Of a stretch of 64,000 bases of DNA, positions 25,002-34,361 are shown in pieces. The notes beneath the pieces are model-generated. The model was not told where the DNA came from. It saw only the letters and a program-made list of their open reading frames with translations, and searched no databases. Source of the DNA: Coriobacteriia bacterium (GTDB taxonomy: Bacteria > Actinomycetota > Coriobacteriia > Anaerosomatales > JAAXUF01); contig JAAXWY010000005.1 of NCBI GenBank assembly GCA_013334745.1, positions 1-64,000 on the forward strand, read 5' to 3'. The translations under genes were made by a program, and so were the position numbers. Numbering within the stretch: position 1 is the stretch's first letter; each line of letters opens with the position of its first letter.

Positions 25002-26669
25002 GTGGCGCGAACGCCCTCCGAGGGGCGCGGCTCGGTAGTCACCGACCTCATCGTCGGCGTGACGAACGGCGTCTCCAACATCCCCGATGCGATGGCTAAC
25101 GCGCTGCTCGCCGGCGTCAGTCCGATTCTCGGGCTGTACTCGCTGCTTGTGGGTACGCCTGTCGCGGCGCTCACAACGGGCTCCCAGTACATGACGGTCG
25201 CGGTCACGGCGGCGATGGCGGTCACCGTGGGTGGGGCGCTCGATGCCGTACCTGCAGCGGGGCGCGACGGGGCGATAGCGCTCATGACGTTGCTCGTCGG
25301 CGCGTTCATGCTGCTCTTCGGTCTGTTGCGAGGTGGGCGGCTCCTGCGGTTCGTATCGAACGCCGTGATGAAAGGGTTCTTGAACGGCGTCGCTGTGCTC
25401 GTGATCATGGGACAGCTCGCGAACTTCACCGGCTTCAGCTCCCCATGGGGAATCCGGCTGGTGCGCGCAGTCGATACATTCCTACACGTTGGTCGATGGG
25501 ACCTCGCGACGGTTGCCGTGGGGTGCGCGACTATCGCCATCATCCTTCTGGTTCGCCGCACCCCTCTGGCTGCGTTCGACATGCTCATCGCACTGGTCGC
25601 CGTCTCTGCGCTCGTGTATTTCGCGCACCTGGAGGTGCCGCTCGTGAGCAGTGTCTCCGCGATCCCGCGCGGTCTGCCGCTTCCGGCGTTGCCTGACGTT
25701 TCTCTCATTCGGACGCTGGCGATGCCCGCGCTCGCGGTCGCGCTCATCGGGTTGGTCCAGGGCGGTGGCATCAGCAAGTCGTTTGCGAACGCAGACGGCA
25801 CGTACCCCGAACCCTCTCGCGACATGGTCGGACAGGGGCTCGGCAATCTCGCGGCGGGAGCGTTCGGCGGTATGCCGGTGGGTGCATCGGTCTCGAGTAC
25901 GGCACTTGGCGTGACTGCGGGTGCGCGTACACGGCTCGCAAACGTCGTGATCGGAGTGGTGGTTGCGGCGGTGTTGCTGCTGCTCGGGCCGCTGGTCGAG
26001 CTCGTGCCGCTCGCGGTGCTCGCGGGCATCCTCATCGTGGTCGGGTTCTCGGCGATCGACATTCAGTCGATGGTGGACGTGTGGCGGGCGAGCAGGGAGT
26101 CCGCAGTGATCATGGCGATCACGCTCGCCACGATGCTGCTGGTTCCGGTGCAGTACGCGGTGCTCCTGGGGGCGGCGCTTTCGGCGGTACAGCACGTGTA
26201 CGCCTCGTCAAAGGACGTCCTCGTCGTGTCGCTTCTCCAAATCGACGATGGTCGATGGGCCGAGACCGAGCCACCCGCGTTCCTGCCGAGTCGCGCTGTC
26301 ACGGTGGTCGACATCTACGGCAGTGTCTTCTATGCCGGCGTCGAACTTGTCGACGCGTTGCTTCCGTCGGTCGGCGAGGCGGAGCGACCTGTGCTCGTGG
26401 TGCGCCTCCGTGCGCACGGCGAGATAGGCAGCACCTTCATCCTCATGCTGCGCCGCTACAACGAGCAGATTCGTGCGGCCGGCGGTCGGCTCATCCTCGC
26501 CGGCGTATCCGAGCGGCTCATGCGGCAGCTGCGCGCCACACGCGTGCTTGATGAGCTTGGTGCCGATAACGCGCTGCCGGCCACCGACATCGTGTTCGAG
26601 TCGACCGCAGCTGCGGTGGAGCTGGGCGAGGCGTGGCTTGCAGCTCGCCGAGACCCGCATCGGCCGTAG
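25002..26669 (+). CDS. SulP-family anion transporter with STAS domain
   Basis: 555 residues: a SulP core of 10-14 membrane segments with the start VTDLIVGVTNGVSNIPDAMA and the GxxxPxGAS-like segment FGGMPVGASVSSTALG, then a cytosolic STAS domain (about 430-545) beginning VVDIYGSVFYAGVELVDAL. Family members move sulfate, bicarbonate or other anions. The neighbouring sulfatase makes sulfate a reasonable guess. GTG 25002 with AAGGAG upstream. It ends at a strong bidirectional hairpin. Confidence 0.9.
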   Translation: MARTPSEGRGSVVTDLIVGVTNGVSNIPDAMANALLAGVSPILGLYSLLVGTPVAALTTGSQYMTVAVTAAMAVTVGGALDAVPAAGRDGAIALMTLLVGAFMLLFGLLRGGRLLRFVSNAVMKGFLNGVAVLVIMGQLANFTGFSSPWGIRLVRAVDTFLHVGRWDLATVAVGCATIAIILLVRRTPLAAFDMLIALVAVSALVYFAHLEVPLVSSVSAIPRGLPLPALPDVSLIRTLAMPALAVALIGLVQGGGISKSFANADGTYPEPSRDMVGQGLGNLAAGAFGGMPVGASVSSTALGVTAGARTRLANVVIGVVVAAVLLLLGPLVELVPLAVLAGILIVVGFSAIDIQSMVDVWRASRESAVIMAITLATMLLVPVQYAVLLGAALSAVQHVYASSKDVLVVSLLQIDDGRWAETEPPAFLPSRAVTVVDIYGSVFYAGVELVDALLPSVGEAERPVLVVRLRAHGEIGSTFILMLRRYNEQIRAAGGRLILAGVSERLMRQLRATRVLDELGADNALPATDIVFESTAAAVELGEAWLAARRDPHRP

Positions 26670-26691
26670 GTCGTATCCCCGCCAACACGCA

Positions 26692-26717
26692 CGAGGGGCG
26701 CCCGTAGGCGCCCCTCG
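26692..26717. terminator. Bidirectional terminator hairpin between sulP and the sulfatase
   Basis: An 11-pair perfect stem, CGAGGGGCGCC (26692-26702) with GGCGCCCCTCG (26707-26717), and a 4-base loop CGTA. It sits in the 69 bp between two convergent stops and can serve both strands. No long T-run is present. Confidence 0.7.
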
Positions 26718-26738
26718 GTCACGCGATGCTGTGCGGCC

Positions 26739-28220
26739 CTACGACCCCTGCGACTGCTGGAGCTGCTCCAGGATCTTGTCGAGATTGAAGCTCGCGGGCT
26801 TCTGTCTCGGCGGGAACGCCTTGATGTCCTGGATCGCCTCGGCCACGGCCGACTGCGCCCAGACCACCAGGAAGAGGTGGTCCAGGAACCAGTCCCAGTA
26901 CGAGTTCGAGTTCTCCGGCGCGCGCTCGAACGGGTCGCGCCGCAGGTTGAAGACGATCGGTGCGCGCAGATTCACGAACGGCTCAAGCCAGAGCTTGAGC
27001 TGGATGCCGCGCTGCTCCTTGAAGACGAACTTCCATTCGCCGAGGCGCAGGGCGACGAGCTCCGCGTCATCGTTGACGTAGAAGAACCGGTCGCGCGGGC
27101 TTTCCTCGACCTTGCCGGCCAGATAGTCGTTCATGTCCTTGCCGTCGAGCGCGACCTTGAACGTCTTGCCCATCGCCTGGTACCCGACACGCATCTTCTC
27201 GGCGATGTCGGGCTCTCCGGCGGCGGCGAGGAACGTCGTGGCCATGTCCTGGTGGGCGACGATACCGTTGCGCGTCACGCCGGCCTCGTAGTGACCCGGC
27301 CACCGCATGAAGCACGGCACTCGATAGGCGCCTTCCCAGTTCGAGTTCTTCTCCGAGCGGAACGGCGTGGTGGCGGCATCCGGCCACGAGTTGAAGTGCG
27401 GGCCGTTGTCGGTCGAGTACATGACGATGGTGTCATCGGTCAGCCCGAGCTCGTCGAGCTTGTCGAGGATCATCCCCACGTGACGGTCGTGTTCGACCAT
27501 GCCGTCGCCGTACTCGTCCTGCCCGCTGATGCCACGGTTCTCTTCCTTCACGTGGGTGCGGAAGTGCATGCGCGTCGCGTTCCACCACAGGAAGAACGGC
27601 TTGTCTTCAGCGGCGCGCTCCTCGAGGTATTCGAGCGTGCGAGCCGTCACCTCGTCGTCGATGGTCTCCATGCGCTTCTTGGTGAGAGGACCGGTGTCCT
27701 CGATCTTCTGCGTACCATCAGGCTGCGCCCAAGAGTGGATGACGCCCCGCGGGCCGAAGTGCTCCTTGAACGCTGGATCCTTCGGGTAGTCCGGAAGCTC
27801 CGGCTCTTCCTCGGCGTTGAGGTGGTAGAGATTGCCGAGGAACTCGTCGAAGCCGTGGTTCGTGGGCAGGTGCTCATCGAGATCGCCCAGGTGGTTCTTG
27901 CCGAACTGCGCCGTGGCGTAACCGAGCGGCTTGAGCATCTCGGCGATGGTCGGGTCCTCGGGCTGGAGTCCGAAGTTCGCACCCGGCAGGCCGACCTTTG
28001 TCATTCCGGTCCGCAGTGGGTTCTGACCGGTGATGAATGCGGCGCGTCCGGCGGTACAGCTTTGCTGACCGTAGAAGTCCGTGAACGCGACACCCTCCTT
28101 GGCAATCCGGTCGATGTTGGGCGTGGTGTAGCCCATCATCCCGCGATTGTTGTGACTGATGTTCCAGGTGCCGATGTCGTCGCCCCAAAGGACGAGGATG
28201 TTCGGCTTGCCGTTCGGCAT
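26739..28220 (-). CDS. Cys-type arylsulfatase
   Basis: Type I sulfatase of 493 residues, hydrolysing a sulfate ester. Metal ligands appear in WGDDIG near the N-terminus, followed by the modification motif C-T-A-G-R at Cys55, the variant of CxPSR in which Cys becomes formylglycine. STDNGPH later supplies the second metal site, and GKNHLG is also typical. No signal peptide is evident, so a cytosolic or non-Sec location is likely. ATG 28220 has GAGG 8 bases ahead. Anaerobic maturation of the Cys would need an anSME; one is encoded 2.4 kb upstream. Confidence 0.9.
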   Translation of the reverse strand: MPNGKPNILVLWGDDIGTWNISHNNRGMMGYTTPNIDRIAKEGVAFTDFYGQQSCTAGRAAFITGQNPLRTGMTKVGLPGANFGLQPEDPTIAEMLKPLGYATAQFGKNHLGDLDEHLPTNHGFDEFLGNLYHLNAEEEPELPDYPKDPAFKEHFGPRGVIHSWAQPDGTQKIEDTGPLTKKRMETIDDEVTARTLEYLEERAAEDKPFFLWWNATRMHFRTHVKEENRGISGQDEYGDGMVEHDRHVGMILDKLDELGLTDDTIVMYSTDNGPHFNSWPDAATTPFRSEKNSNWEGAYRVPCFMRWPGHYEAGVTRNGIVAHQDMATTFLAAAGEPDIAEKMRVGYQAMGKTFKVALDGKDMNDYLAGKVEESPRDRFFYVNDDAELVALRLGEWKFVFKEQRGIQLKLWLEPFVNLRAPIVFNLRRDPFERAPENSNSYWDWFLDHLFLVVWAQSAVAEAIQDIKAFPPRQKPASFNLDKILEQLQQSQGS

Positions 28221-28323
28221 GCGCACCACCTCTGTCTGGTCGCAGGAGAAGGTCGAAGCCGCGACGCTCGCGGCCTCGTCTCGCTATATACCCCGCAAGC
28301 GCCCAGGAGCGGCGCCGTTGGCC

Positions 28324-29076
28324 CTATTCGCCCGCGGATACCAACTCGCGCTTCTTGCGTTCGAGATTGGCCTGGCGGCGGAAGTTGAGCGCTTCAACAC
28401 CGAGTGAGAACAGGATGGCGAAGTAGACGTAGTTGCGGTCGAGTTCCTCACCGAAGGAGTCGGCGATGAGCAGCACGCCCACGAGCACGAGGAACGTGAG
28501 CGCAAGCATCTTGACCGACGGGTGTCGCTCAATGAAGTCGGCGAGCGGGCCTGCGAAGAACATCATCACGAAGATCGCGATCGACATGGCGATGATGATT
28601 ACCGGCGTGCTCGACGTCAGCCCGACGGCGGTCAGCACCGAGTCGATGGCGAACACCATGTCGACGACCACAACCTGTGCGATGACCGCTGCCATCCCTG
28701 CGACGCCCGGGTTCTTCGCTCGCTTCTCCTGTTCCTCTTCCTTAAGCTCCGTCGCCTTGTAGATCTCAGTGACGGCTTTGTAGGTGAGGAATAGACCACC
28801 GGAGAGCAGGATCACATCCTTGATGCTGAAGTGGTGGCCGGCGATGGTGAAGAGCGTCTGATCGAGCCCCAGCAGCCACGTGACGCCGAGAACCATGCCG
28901 ACCCGGCCGATGAGTGCCAGCCCGAGTCCGATCTTGCGTACTTTGTCGCGCTGGGCGAGTGGCACATCCTGCGTGACGATCGCGAGGAAGATGACGTTGT
29001 CCACACCGAGCACGAGCTCGAGCACGGTCAGCGTGAAGAGTGCGATCAGAATCTCAGGTGAGAAGGCACCGGCCAT
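28324..29076 (-). CDS. TerC-family integral membrane protein
   Basis: 250 residues with about seven to eight membrane helices. The TerC pattern is clear: LTVLELVLGVDNVIFLAIV near the N-terminus and VVDMVFAIDSVLTAVGL in the middle, each with acidic residues inside the membrane that bind a divalent cation. Recent work on the family links TerC proteins to manganese export and metallation of secreted proteins. A basic tail ends the protein. ATG 29076 has GGGAGG 9 bases upstream. Confidence 0.92.
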   Translation of the reverse strand: MAGAFSPEILIALFTLTVLELVLGVDNVIFLAIVTQDVPLAQRDKVRKIGLGLALIGRVGMVLGVTWLLGLDQTLFTIAGHHFSIKDVILLSGGLFLTYKAVTEIYKATELKEEEQEKRAKNPGVAGMAAVIAQVVVVDMVFAIDSVLTAVGLTSSTPVIIIAMSIAIFVMMFFAGPLADFIERHPSVKMLALTFLVLVGVLLIADSFGEELDRNYVYFAILFSLGVEALNFRRQANLERKKRELVSAGE

Positions 29077-29166
29077 GTTCGAAATCCTCCCAGCAGCGAA
29101 TTGACGCACCCATCATCGCTGAACAGCCCGCATCAGGGAACCCGCGGACGCCGACTCGGGCCGCCC

Positions 29167-30489
29167 TTACGCCTCCGCAGCATCGGGCGCGTCGTCGGCG
29201 CGTCGATACACGCCCGGTAGCGTCGGCGCGATTGCCTGGCGGACGACGTAGGCAGCCACCGCAGCCACCGCGATCACCGAGACGAGCTCGTTGTTGGAGA
29301 TGAGCCCGAGGAAGACCGTCATGCTCAGCGGCGACACCGTGGCGGCAACGAGCATGCCGACGATGAGCGCCAGCACCGCGACCCCCTGCGGGATGACAGG
29401 CAGCGCAAGATTGAGTGCGAGTCCCAGGCACAGGCCAGCGAACATGAGAGGGAACAGCGGCCCGCCGAAGTAGGCGGTCGACAGACTCCACAAGCTCAGC
29501 GCGATCTTTCCCACTGCCAACAGCACGAGGGTCACAACACCCAGCGCCGTGGCCTTCTCGATGATGCCCGGCACCTGAGACTGACCGGAGAACAGCAGGT
29601 AGGGGCTTGCGACCGCCGCGAGTGCGACGAGCGAGCCGCCAGCCACGCCGGCCAGCAAGGGCTTCTCGCGCAGCGGCTGCAACGTGCCGCGCACCTTCAC
29701 GAAGACGCCGCCGTACGCCAGGCCGATGAGGGCGCCTACGGCTCCGAGCACGAGCGCAAGCCCGAGGTCGGTGAAGGACATCGTCGTGTATGCGGGAAAC
29801 GGAAACAGCTTGCCCAAGCGCTCGCCACCGAGCGCCACGTAAGTCGTCCACGCCGCAGCTCCTGCGGCAAGCCCTCCGACGAGTTGAAGGCGGCTCATGC
29901 TGATCGCCTTTGGGCTGATGAACTCCATCGCCAGAAGCGCGCCTACAGGTGCCCCGCCGAGAAACGCGGCCAGCGCGCCGGCTACACCGCCGTACGTCAT
30001 CATCTTGACCTGCTCGGCTTTCAGGCCAAACCGGTCGCCGATGAGCGAGCCGAGCCCGCCGTTGATGTCCACGAGCGGGGCCTCGGGCCCAATGGGAGCG
30101 CCCGAGAACAGCGAGGCGAGCGAGAAGACGGCGCCGGGCAGGATGCGGCGGTACGACATGCGGCCCGTCAGGTCGTACTCATGCTCGGCCGCTCCGGTGT
30201 CGAAGGGCCGGCCTTTGCATGTGAGCGCTACAAGCGAGGCGATGGCGGTCATCGTCACGACCACCGCGACCGGTATCGCCCACTTGGGTAGCGATATGAA
30301 GCGTTCGGGCAGCGTCTCCCACAGGAATACGACGCCGAGGTGGTCGATCGCGAGGAACGCCCAGGTCGCCGCACCGCTGGCTACGCCCACGAGCAGCGCC
30401 AGCAGCAGCAGACGGGTGCCCACCCGCGCGATCTCGCGCGAGTCCATGCGCACAGCTTCGGCAGCCGTATCGGTGCTGATGTCCTCCAC
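29167..30489 (-). CDS. ClC-family chloride channel or antiporter
   Basis: 440 residues, about 11-12 membrane helices. The ClC selectivity region is present as GAPIGPEAPLVD, the counterpart of GREGP, and SPLSMTVFLGLIS is a late core helix. It lacks the usual Glu at the first gate position of GREGP-type antiporters in a clear form, so channel versus exchange cannot be decided. GTG 30489 with AGGGGG upstream. No CBS domains. It is transcribed with TerC downstream. Confidence 0.85.
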   Translation of the reverse strand: MEDISTDTAAEAVRMDSREIARVGTRLLLLALLVGVASGAATWAFLAIDHLGVVFLWETLPERFISLPKWAIPVAVVVTMTAIASLVALTCKGRPFDTGAAEHEYDLTGRMSYRRILPGAVFSLASLFSGAPIGPEAPLVDINGGLGSLIGDRFGLKAEQVKMMTYGGVAGALAAFLGGAPVGALLAMEFISPKAISMSRLQLVGGLAAGAAAWTTYVALGGERLGKLFPFPAYTTMSFTDLGLALVLGAVGALIGLAYGGVFVKVRGTLQPLREKPLLAGVAGGSLVALAAVASPYLLFSGQSQVPGIIEKATALGVVTLVLLAVGKIALSLWSLSTAYFGGPLFPLMFAGLCLGLALNLALPVIPQGVAVLALIVGMLVAATVSPLSMTVFLGLISNNELVSVIAVAAVAAYVVRQAIAPTLPGVYRRADDAPDAAEA

Positions 30490-30609
30490 GCGACCCCCTC
30501 TGCGAAGCGACGCGAACCGAGAACATGATACTTGTTCGCCTGAGTGATGCGGTCGCGTAGGAGCAGCTGCGGACCCGCACCCTGTGTGGCGGTGAAGTAC
30601 GATGCGCAC

Positions 30610-31890
30610 ATGAGTGAATCAGCGCAGCAGGCATTTCACGTGATGGCGAAGCCAACCGGGGCTCGCTGCAACCTTCGCTGCGATTACTGCTTCTTCCTCG
30701 AGAAGAGCGAGCTGTACCCGGACAGCGACTTCCGCATGAGCGATGAGGTCATGGAGGCTTTCGTCCGCCAGACTATCGAGGCGCAGCGTGTGCCGTTCGT
30801 GACGCTCGCCTGGCAGGGCGGCGAGCCAACGCTGATGGACCTCGACTTCTTCCGCCGCTCGCTTCTCGTGGAGCGCGACGCGCTGCCGTCGGGCTACAGC
30901 GTCGAGCGCACGCTGCAGACCAACGGCACGCTCCTGACCGACGAGTGGGCCGCGTTCCTCGCCGAGAACGACATCCTCGTGGGCTTGAGCATCGACGGCC
31001 CGCGTGACATTCACGATGCGTACCGGCACGACGGCGCGGGGCACTCGGTGTTTGACACCGTCGAAGCGGCCGCGCGGTTGCTCCAGAAGCACGGCGCCGA
31101 GTTCAACGTGCTGTGCACCGTCAACGCTGCGAATCAGGGCCGTCCTCTCGACGTGTACCGCTACTTCCGAGACGAACTCGGCGCTCGCTACGTGCAGTTC
31201 ATCCCGATCGTCGAGGTCGCGAACGCGCCGAGCGCGCCGACCGCGAGTGCGCCCGGCATGCCCGGGACCGTGACAGACAGCAGCGTTGACCCGCTCGCAT
31301 ACGGCGAGTTCCTCTCGGCGATCTTCGACGAGTGGATTCGACGCGATGTGGGCGAGATGTTCGTGCAGTTCTTCGACGGCGTGCTCGCCGCCTACCTGCG
31401 CGGCTACTCGAGTCTGTGCGTGTTGCAGCCCACGTGCGGCGAGGGCGTCGCGCTCGAGCACAACGGTGACGTCTACTCGTGCGATCACTTCGTACAGCCT
31501 GCGCATCTGCTCGGCAACATCATGGAGACACCGCTCGGTGAGCTTGTGCGCTCAGACCAGCAGCGTGCATTCGGCGAGGCGAAGCGCGACACGCTGCCGC
31601 GCGCGTGCCGCGAGTGCGCGTTCCTGTTCGCGTGCAATGGCGAGTGTCCCAAGAACCGCATCCTCATCACGGCCGACGGCGAGCCGGGGCTCAACTGGCT
31701 GTGCGACGGGCTCACGCACTTCTTCACGCATACCGATCGTCGCATGCGTATGCTCGCCGAGCTGCTGCGCGAGGGGCGGCCGGCCGCCGACATCATGCAG
31801 GTTCTCGCCGATGAGGCCGCAAGCACGGGTCGCAACGACCCGTGCCCGTGCGGCAGTGGGCGCAAGTACAAAGCGTGCTGCGGGCGATAG
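30610..31890 (+). CDS. Anaerobic sulfatase-maturating enzyme (radical SAM) with SEC-C tail
   Basis: 426 residues. Radical SAM cluster Cys20-x3-Cys24-x2-Cys27 (CNLRCDYC) near the start; TLAWQGGEPTL follows. The C-terminal SPASM-type region holds cysteines in CGEGVALEHNGDVYSCDHF and in CRECAFLFACNGECP. This is the arrangement of anSME, which oxidises sulfatase Cys or Ser to formylglycine without oxygen. A SEC-C zinc motif (PCPCGSGRKYKACC) ends the protein. ATG 30610 is chosen by the family start. The likely client is the CTAGR sulfatase encoded at 26739-28220. Confidence 0.92.
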   Translation: MSESAQQAFHVMAKPTGARCNLRCDYCFFLEKSELYPDSDFRMSDEVMEAFVRQTIEAQRVPFVTLAWQGGEPTLMDLDFFRRSLLVERDALPSGYSVERTLQTNGTLLTDEWAAFLAENDILVGLSIDGPRDIHDAYRHDGAGHSVFDTVEAAARLLQKHGAEFNVLCTVNAANQGRPLDVYRYFRDELGARYVQFIPIVEVANAPSAPTASAPGMPGTVTDSSVDPLAYGEFLSAIFDEWIRRDVGEMFVQFFDGVLAAYLRGYSSLCVLQPTCGEGVALEHNGDVYSCDHFVQPAHLLGNIMETPLGELVRSDQQRAFGEAKRDTLPRACRECAFLFACNGECPKNRILITADGEPGLNWLCDGLTHFFTHTDRRMRMLAELLREGRPAADIMQVLADEAASTGRNDPCPCGSGRKYKACCGR

Positions 31891-32031
31891 ACCTCCCGAT
31901 GCGAATGCTTACCGCACGGCCACGCGCCCCGTGGTACCGTGTGCGGCGGGCATTTCGGGGTAGGGAATGCCGAGCACCTTCCGGATTGGGCATAAACCAA
32001 TCGGTTATCGGGCTTCACAAAGGAGACAACG

Positions 32032-32406
32032 ATGTTTAACGGTGGCTTTCTGAACTTCCTCTGGACGATGCTGATCATCTACATGTTCATGATGGTGATC
32101 ATGATGTTCGTCCAGATCTTCGCGGACATCTTCCGCCGCGATAACCTCTCCGGCTGGGCGAAGGCCGGGTGGGTGTTCGTGCTCTTCGTGTTCCCGTTCA
32201 TCGGCATCCTCATCTACGTGGCTGTCCGACCGAAGAACACCGAGCAGGATCAGCGCATGATCGCCGAGGCGAAGGCCACGCAGGCCCGCCTTACGGGCGG
32301 CTCGGCTGTCGACGACATCGCCAAGGCACAGGCGCTGCTCGACAAGGGATCGATCAGCCAGGCGGATTTCGACAAGATCAAGGCTGCCGCGCTCGCGAGC
32401 GTCTAG
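32032..32406 (+). CDS. Small membrane protein with PLDc_N-like and SHOCT segments
   Basis: 124 residues. Two hydrophobic helices (about 8-33 and 46-65) enclose a loop RRDNLSGWAKAGWVFVLFVFP, the pattern of the PLD-nuclease N-terminal family; the C-terminal helix pair (KAQALLDKGSISQADFDKIK) is SHOCT-like. Function unknown, probably envelope-related. A near-perfect AAAGGAG lies 8 bases before ATG 32032. A T-rich hairpin follows at 32434. Confidence 0.8.
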   Translation: MFNGGFLNFLWTMLIIYMFMMVIMMFVQIFADIFRRDNLSGWAKAGWVFVLFVFPFIGILIYVAVRPKNTEQDQRMIAEAKATQARLTGGSAVDDIAKAQALLDKGSISQADFDKIKAAALASV

Positions 32407-32433
32407 TTTCTGTGTTACACCACGCGCGTCACA

Positions 32434-32460
32434 GGGGTCGCCTCACCGGGCGGCCCCTTT
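32434..32460 (+). terminator. Rho-independent-like terminator
   Basis: GGGGTCGCC (32434-32442) pairs with GGCGGCCCC (32449-32457), one G-U pair, loop of six, followed directly by TTT. It lies after the small SHOCT/PLDc_N gene. Confidence 0.6.
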
Positions 32461-32551
32461 CCATTCTCCAGGGTGCGGTCTATGGTGCTTGTGACTTGAG
32501 CTGGGTCGCTGCGCACGAGCGCCCACACCTCGGCAACAGGGGAGCGAATCG

Positions 32552-32842
32552 ATGATCGTGGGACTTGCGTACGTCGCGATGTATCTGCTGGTCGTGGGCA
32601 TGGCCGCTGGCTGGCTCGCGTGGATCGTGCTTGGCAAGAGCCGCGTGCTCAAGCGGGGCGGCAAGCCCAACTGGGCGGCACTCCTCGGGCTCGGGGCCAT
32701 CGGTTCGTACGTTGGTGGGCTCGGCGTCAGCCTGCTCATGGGCCAGGGGCTCTCACTTCGACCGAGCGGCATGGTCGCATCGTTCTTGGGCGCGCTCGCG
32801 GTCGTGGCCCTCTACCTCGAGATGCAGAAGCGGTCGAAATAG
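32552..32842 (+). CDS. Small three-helix membrane protein, GlsB/YeaQ/YmgE-like
   Basis: 96 residues with three hydrophobic segments; GAIGSYVGGLGVSLLMG in the middle is the glycine-rich pattern of the transglycosylase-associated GlsB/YmgE family. The family is linked to stress and to Asp23 partners, but its role is not settled. ATG 32552. Its stop abuts the stop of the convergent GAP-family gene with no intergenic base. Confidence 0.7.
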   Translation: MIVGLAYVAMYLLVVGMAAGWLAWIVLGKSRVLKRGGKPNWAALLGLGAIGSYVGGLGVSLLMGQGLSLRPSGMVASFLGALAVVALYLEMQKRSK

Positions 32843-33520
32843 CTAGCCGAGCAGGTTGAACAGGCCGCGCGCCGTCATCCCGATTCCGAGCAGGAAGAGG
32901 ATGATCTCCATCACCGCAGCGGCGTGCGCTGTGACCATGGCCTTCCAGCGCTCGAGGACGGCAACGCTCTTGTTTCCGCCAACGAAGTAGAGCGCAACCG
33001 GGACAGCGAGCGTCAGGCTCGCGACCGCAAGGTAGAGCACCACTTCGAGCGCCGCCTCGGCAAGATTCAGCCCGTTCTTGGTGATGAGTGCGCCTGCGGT
33101 GATCGCGAGCGCGAGGTTCTTCGGGCTGGTCGTCGCGTTGAGGAACACCACCACGGCGCCGCCCATGGGCGAGAGGTTGTCGACGGAACTCACCCACGCG
33201 GGCGGTTGCTCGGGCTTGCCCTGCTGATGCCGGCCGCGCCGCGTGAGCACTCCGGTCGTGACGAGCCCAACGCCGATGAGTGCGGAGAACAGCCCCTCCC
33301 ATGCGTAGTCAGTGCCTGCCGCGGGCGGGTGTATTCGCCCTGCGAACGCCATCGCGATAGCGAGCGCGAGCGCCACGCCCGAGATCCACGCGATCAGCAG
33401 CACCAGACTGCTGAAGCGCGCGCGCTTCGTGAGCAGCAGAACGATGACCGCGACCAACGGCAGGGGGCTGATGGCGACGCCGAGCGCCAGAGTCGCAACC
33501 TGCAGTGTGAGTGCGAGCAC
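32843..33520 (-). CDS. GAP/Sap-family membrane transporter-like protein
   Basis: 225 residues, about six helices. The N-terminal segment LALGVAISPLPLVAVIVLL resembles the LysE/GAP superfamily, and NATTSPKNLALAI is the typical second half motif. In mycobacteria relatives help export lipids (sulfolipid-1-addressing protein); here the substrate is unknown. I chose GTG 33520 because GGGGAGGG precedes it closely; a start further upstream has no ribosome site. Confidence 0.7.
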   Translation of the reverse strand: MLALTLQVATLALGVAISPLPLVAVIVLLLTKRARFSSLVLLIAWISGVALALAIAMAFAGRIHPPAAGTDYAWEGLFSALIGVGLVTTGVLTRRGRHQQGKPEQPPAWVSSVDNLSPMGGAVVVFLNATTSPKNLALAITAGALITKNGLNLAEAALEVVLYLAVASLTLAVPVALYFVGGNKSVAVLERWKAMVTAHAAAVMEIILFLLGIGMTARGLFNLLG

Positions 33521-33718
33521 GTGCCCTCCCCGTAAGACCGTCGCAGCCGTCGCGACATCGATCACGCCAACTGTCCGGTGCAGCATATCCCGAAATCCTG
33601 GGCGTGCGCCCCGGGATGCTCACGGGTATTCTTGAGTCGGCCGCGGGCAACGCTCGCGGAGGGGGCGAAGCTGCCGCGTGCGCACGGCACCGCTCGATGA
33701 GCTTACGGAGGAGGGGTC

Positions 33719-34276
33719 ATGGCCGATATGGATGCTGGGACCATCGCTGTCGAGACGGTGTTTCCGTTTCCGTGGTGGGTGGCGCTGCTTCAGGGCTTGG
33801 CGGCTCTTGGGATCGGGATCTTCCTTGTCTTGCAGCCGCTCGTCACGACCGTCGTGCTCGTCACGTTCCTGGGCTGGTACTGGCTCGTCTCGGGCTTCTT
33901 CACGTTCGGGTCGCTCTTCGTCGACCGCACGCAGTGGGGCTGGCGCGTCGCAAGCGGCCTGCTCAGCATCGTCGCGGGTGGCTACATCATCGGCGCGCCC
34001 TACATGGGGGCGGCTGTCGTGGTGGGCACCGCGACGCTGATTCTCGGCATCAACGGGATGATCATCGGCGCCGTCGACATCGCCAAAGCCTTCAAGGGAG
34101 GCGGCTGGGGTATCGGGATCCTCGGCGCCCTGAGTCTGGTGATCGGTACCGTGATCGCCTTCAACTTCACGACCTACATGTTGGCGTTGCCGTGGATATG
34201 GGGCCTGTTCGCGATCGTCTCCGGCGTGATGGGCATCCTCGGCGCTTTCCAGCTCAAGAAGGCCCAGTCGGCGTAG
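33719..34276 (+). CDS. HdeD/DUF308-family membrane protein
   Basis: 185 residues with six hydrophobic helices in three pairs, starting WWVALLQGLAALGIGIFLVL, the DUF308 repeat pattern. HdeD in E. coli is tied to acid resistance; the general role is unknown. ATG 33719 has GGAGGAGGGG directly upstream. It is a relative of the C-terminal domain of the double hydrolase at 22334-24523. Confidence 0.88.
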   Translation: MADMDAGTIAVETVFPFPWWVALLQGLAALGIGIFLVLQPLVTTVVLVTFLGWYWLVSGFFTFGSLFVDRTQWGWRVASGLLSIVAGGYIIGAPYMGAAVVVGTATLILGINGMIIGAVDIAKAFKGGGWGIGILGALSLVIGTVIAFNFTTYMLALPWIWGLFAIVSGVMGILGAFQLKKAQSA

Positions 34277-34295
34277 GCCGTAGCGGCCGCTCAGA

Positions 34296-34324
34296 TTGAC
34301 AAAGGCACGGTAGGTAGGCACACT
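34296..34324 (+). promoter_or_regulatory. Promoter of tRNA-Ala
   Basis: A perfect TTGACA (34296-34301) is followed after 17 bases by CACACT (34319-34324), a poor -10. Position about 38 bases before the tRNA supports use. Confidence 0.5.
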
Positions 34325-34361
34325 ACTCTCTGCTCTGCAGCCCCCTTGCTGCGGGCCGATC

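Noticed and set aside
24962-26062. Long minus-strand open frame opposite the SulP gene
   Set aside because: Ser/Thr/Pro-rich low-complexity product, no family motif; the plus strand has a full SulP-STAS protein.
26877-28388. 503-codon plus-strand frame opposite the sulfatase
   Set aside because: Val/Glu/Arg-rich shadow; the sulfatase frame has metal and CTAGR motifs and a ribosome site.
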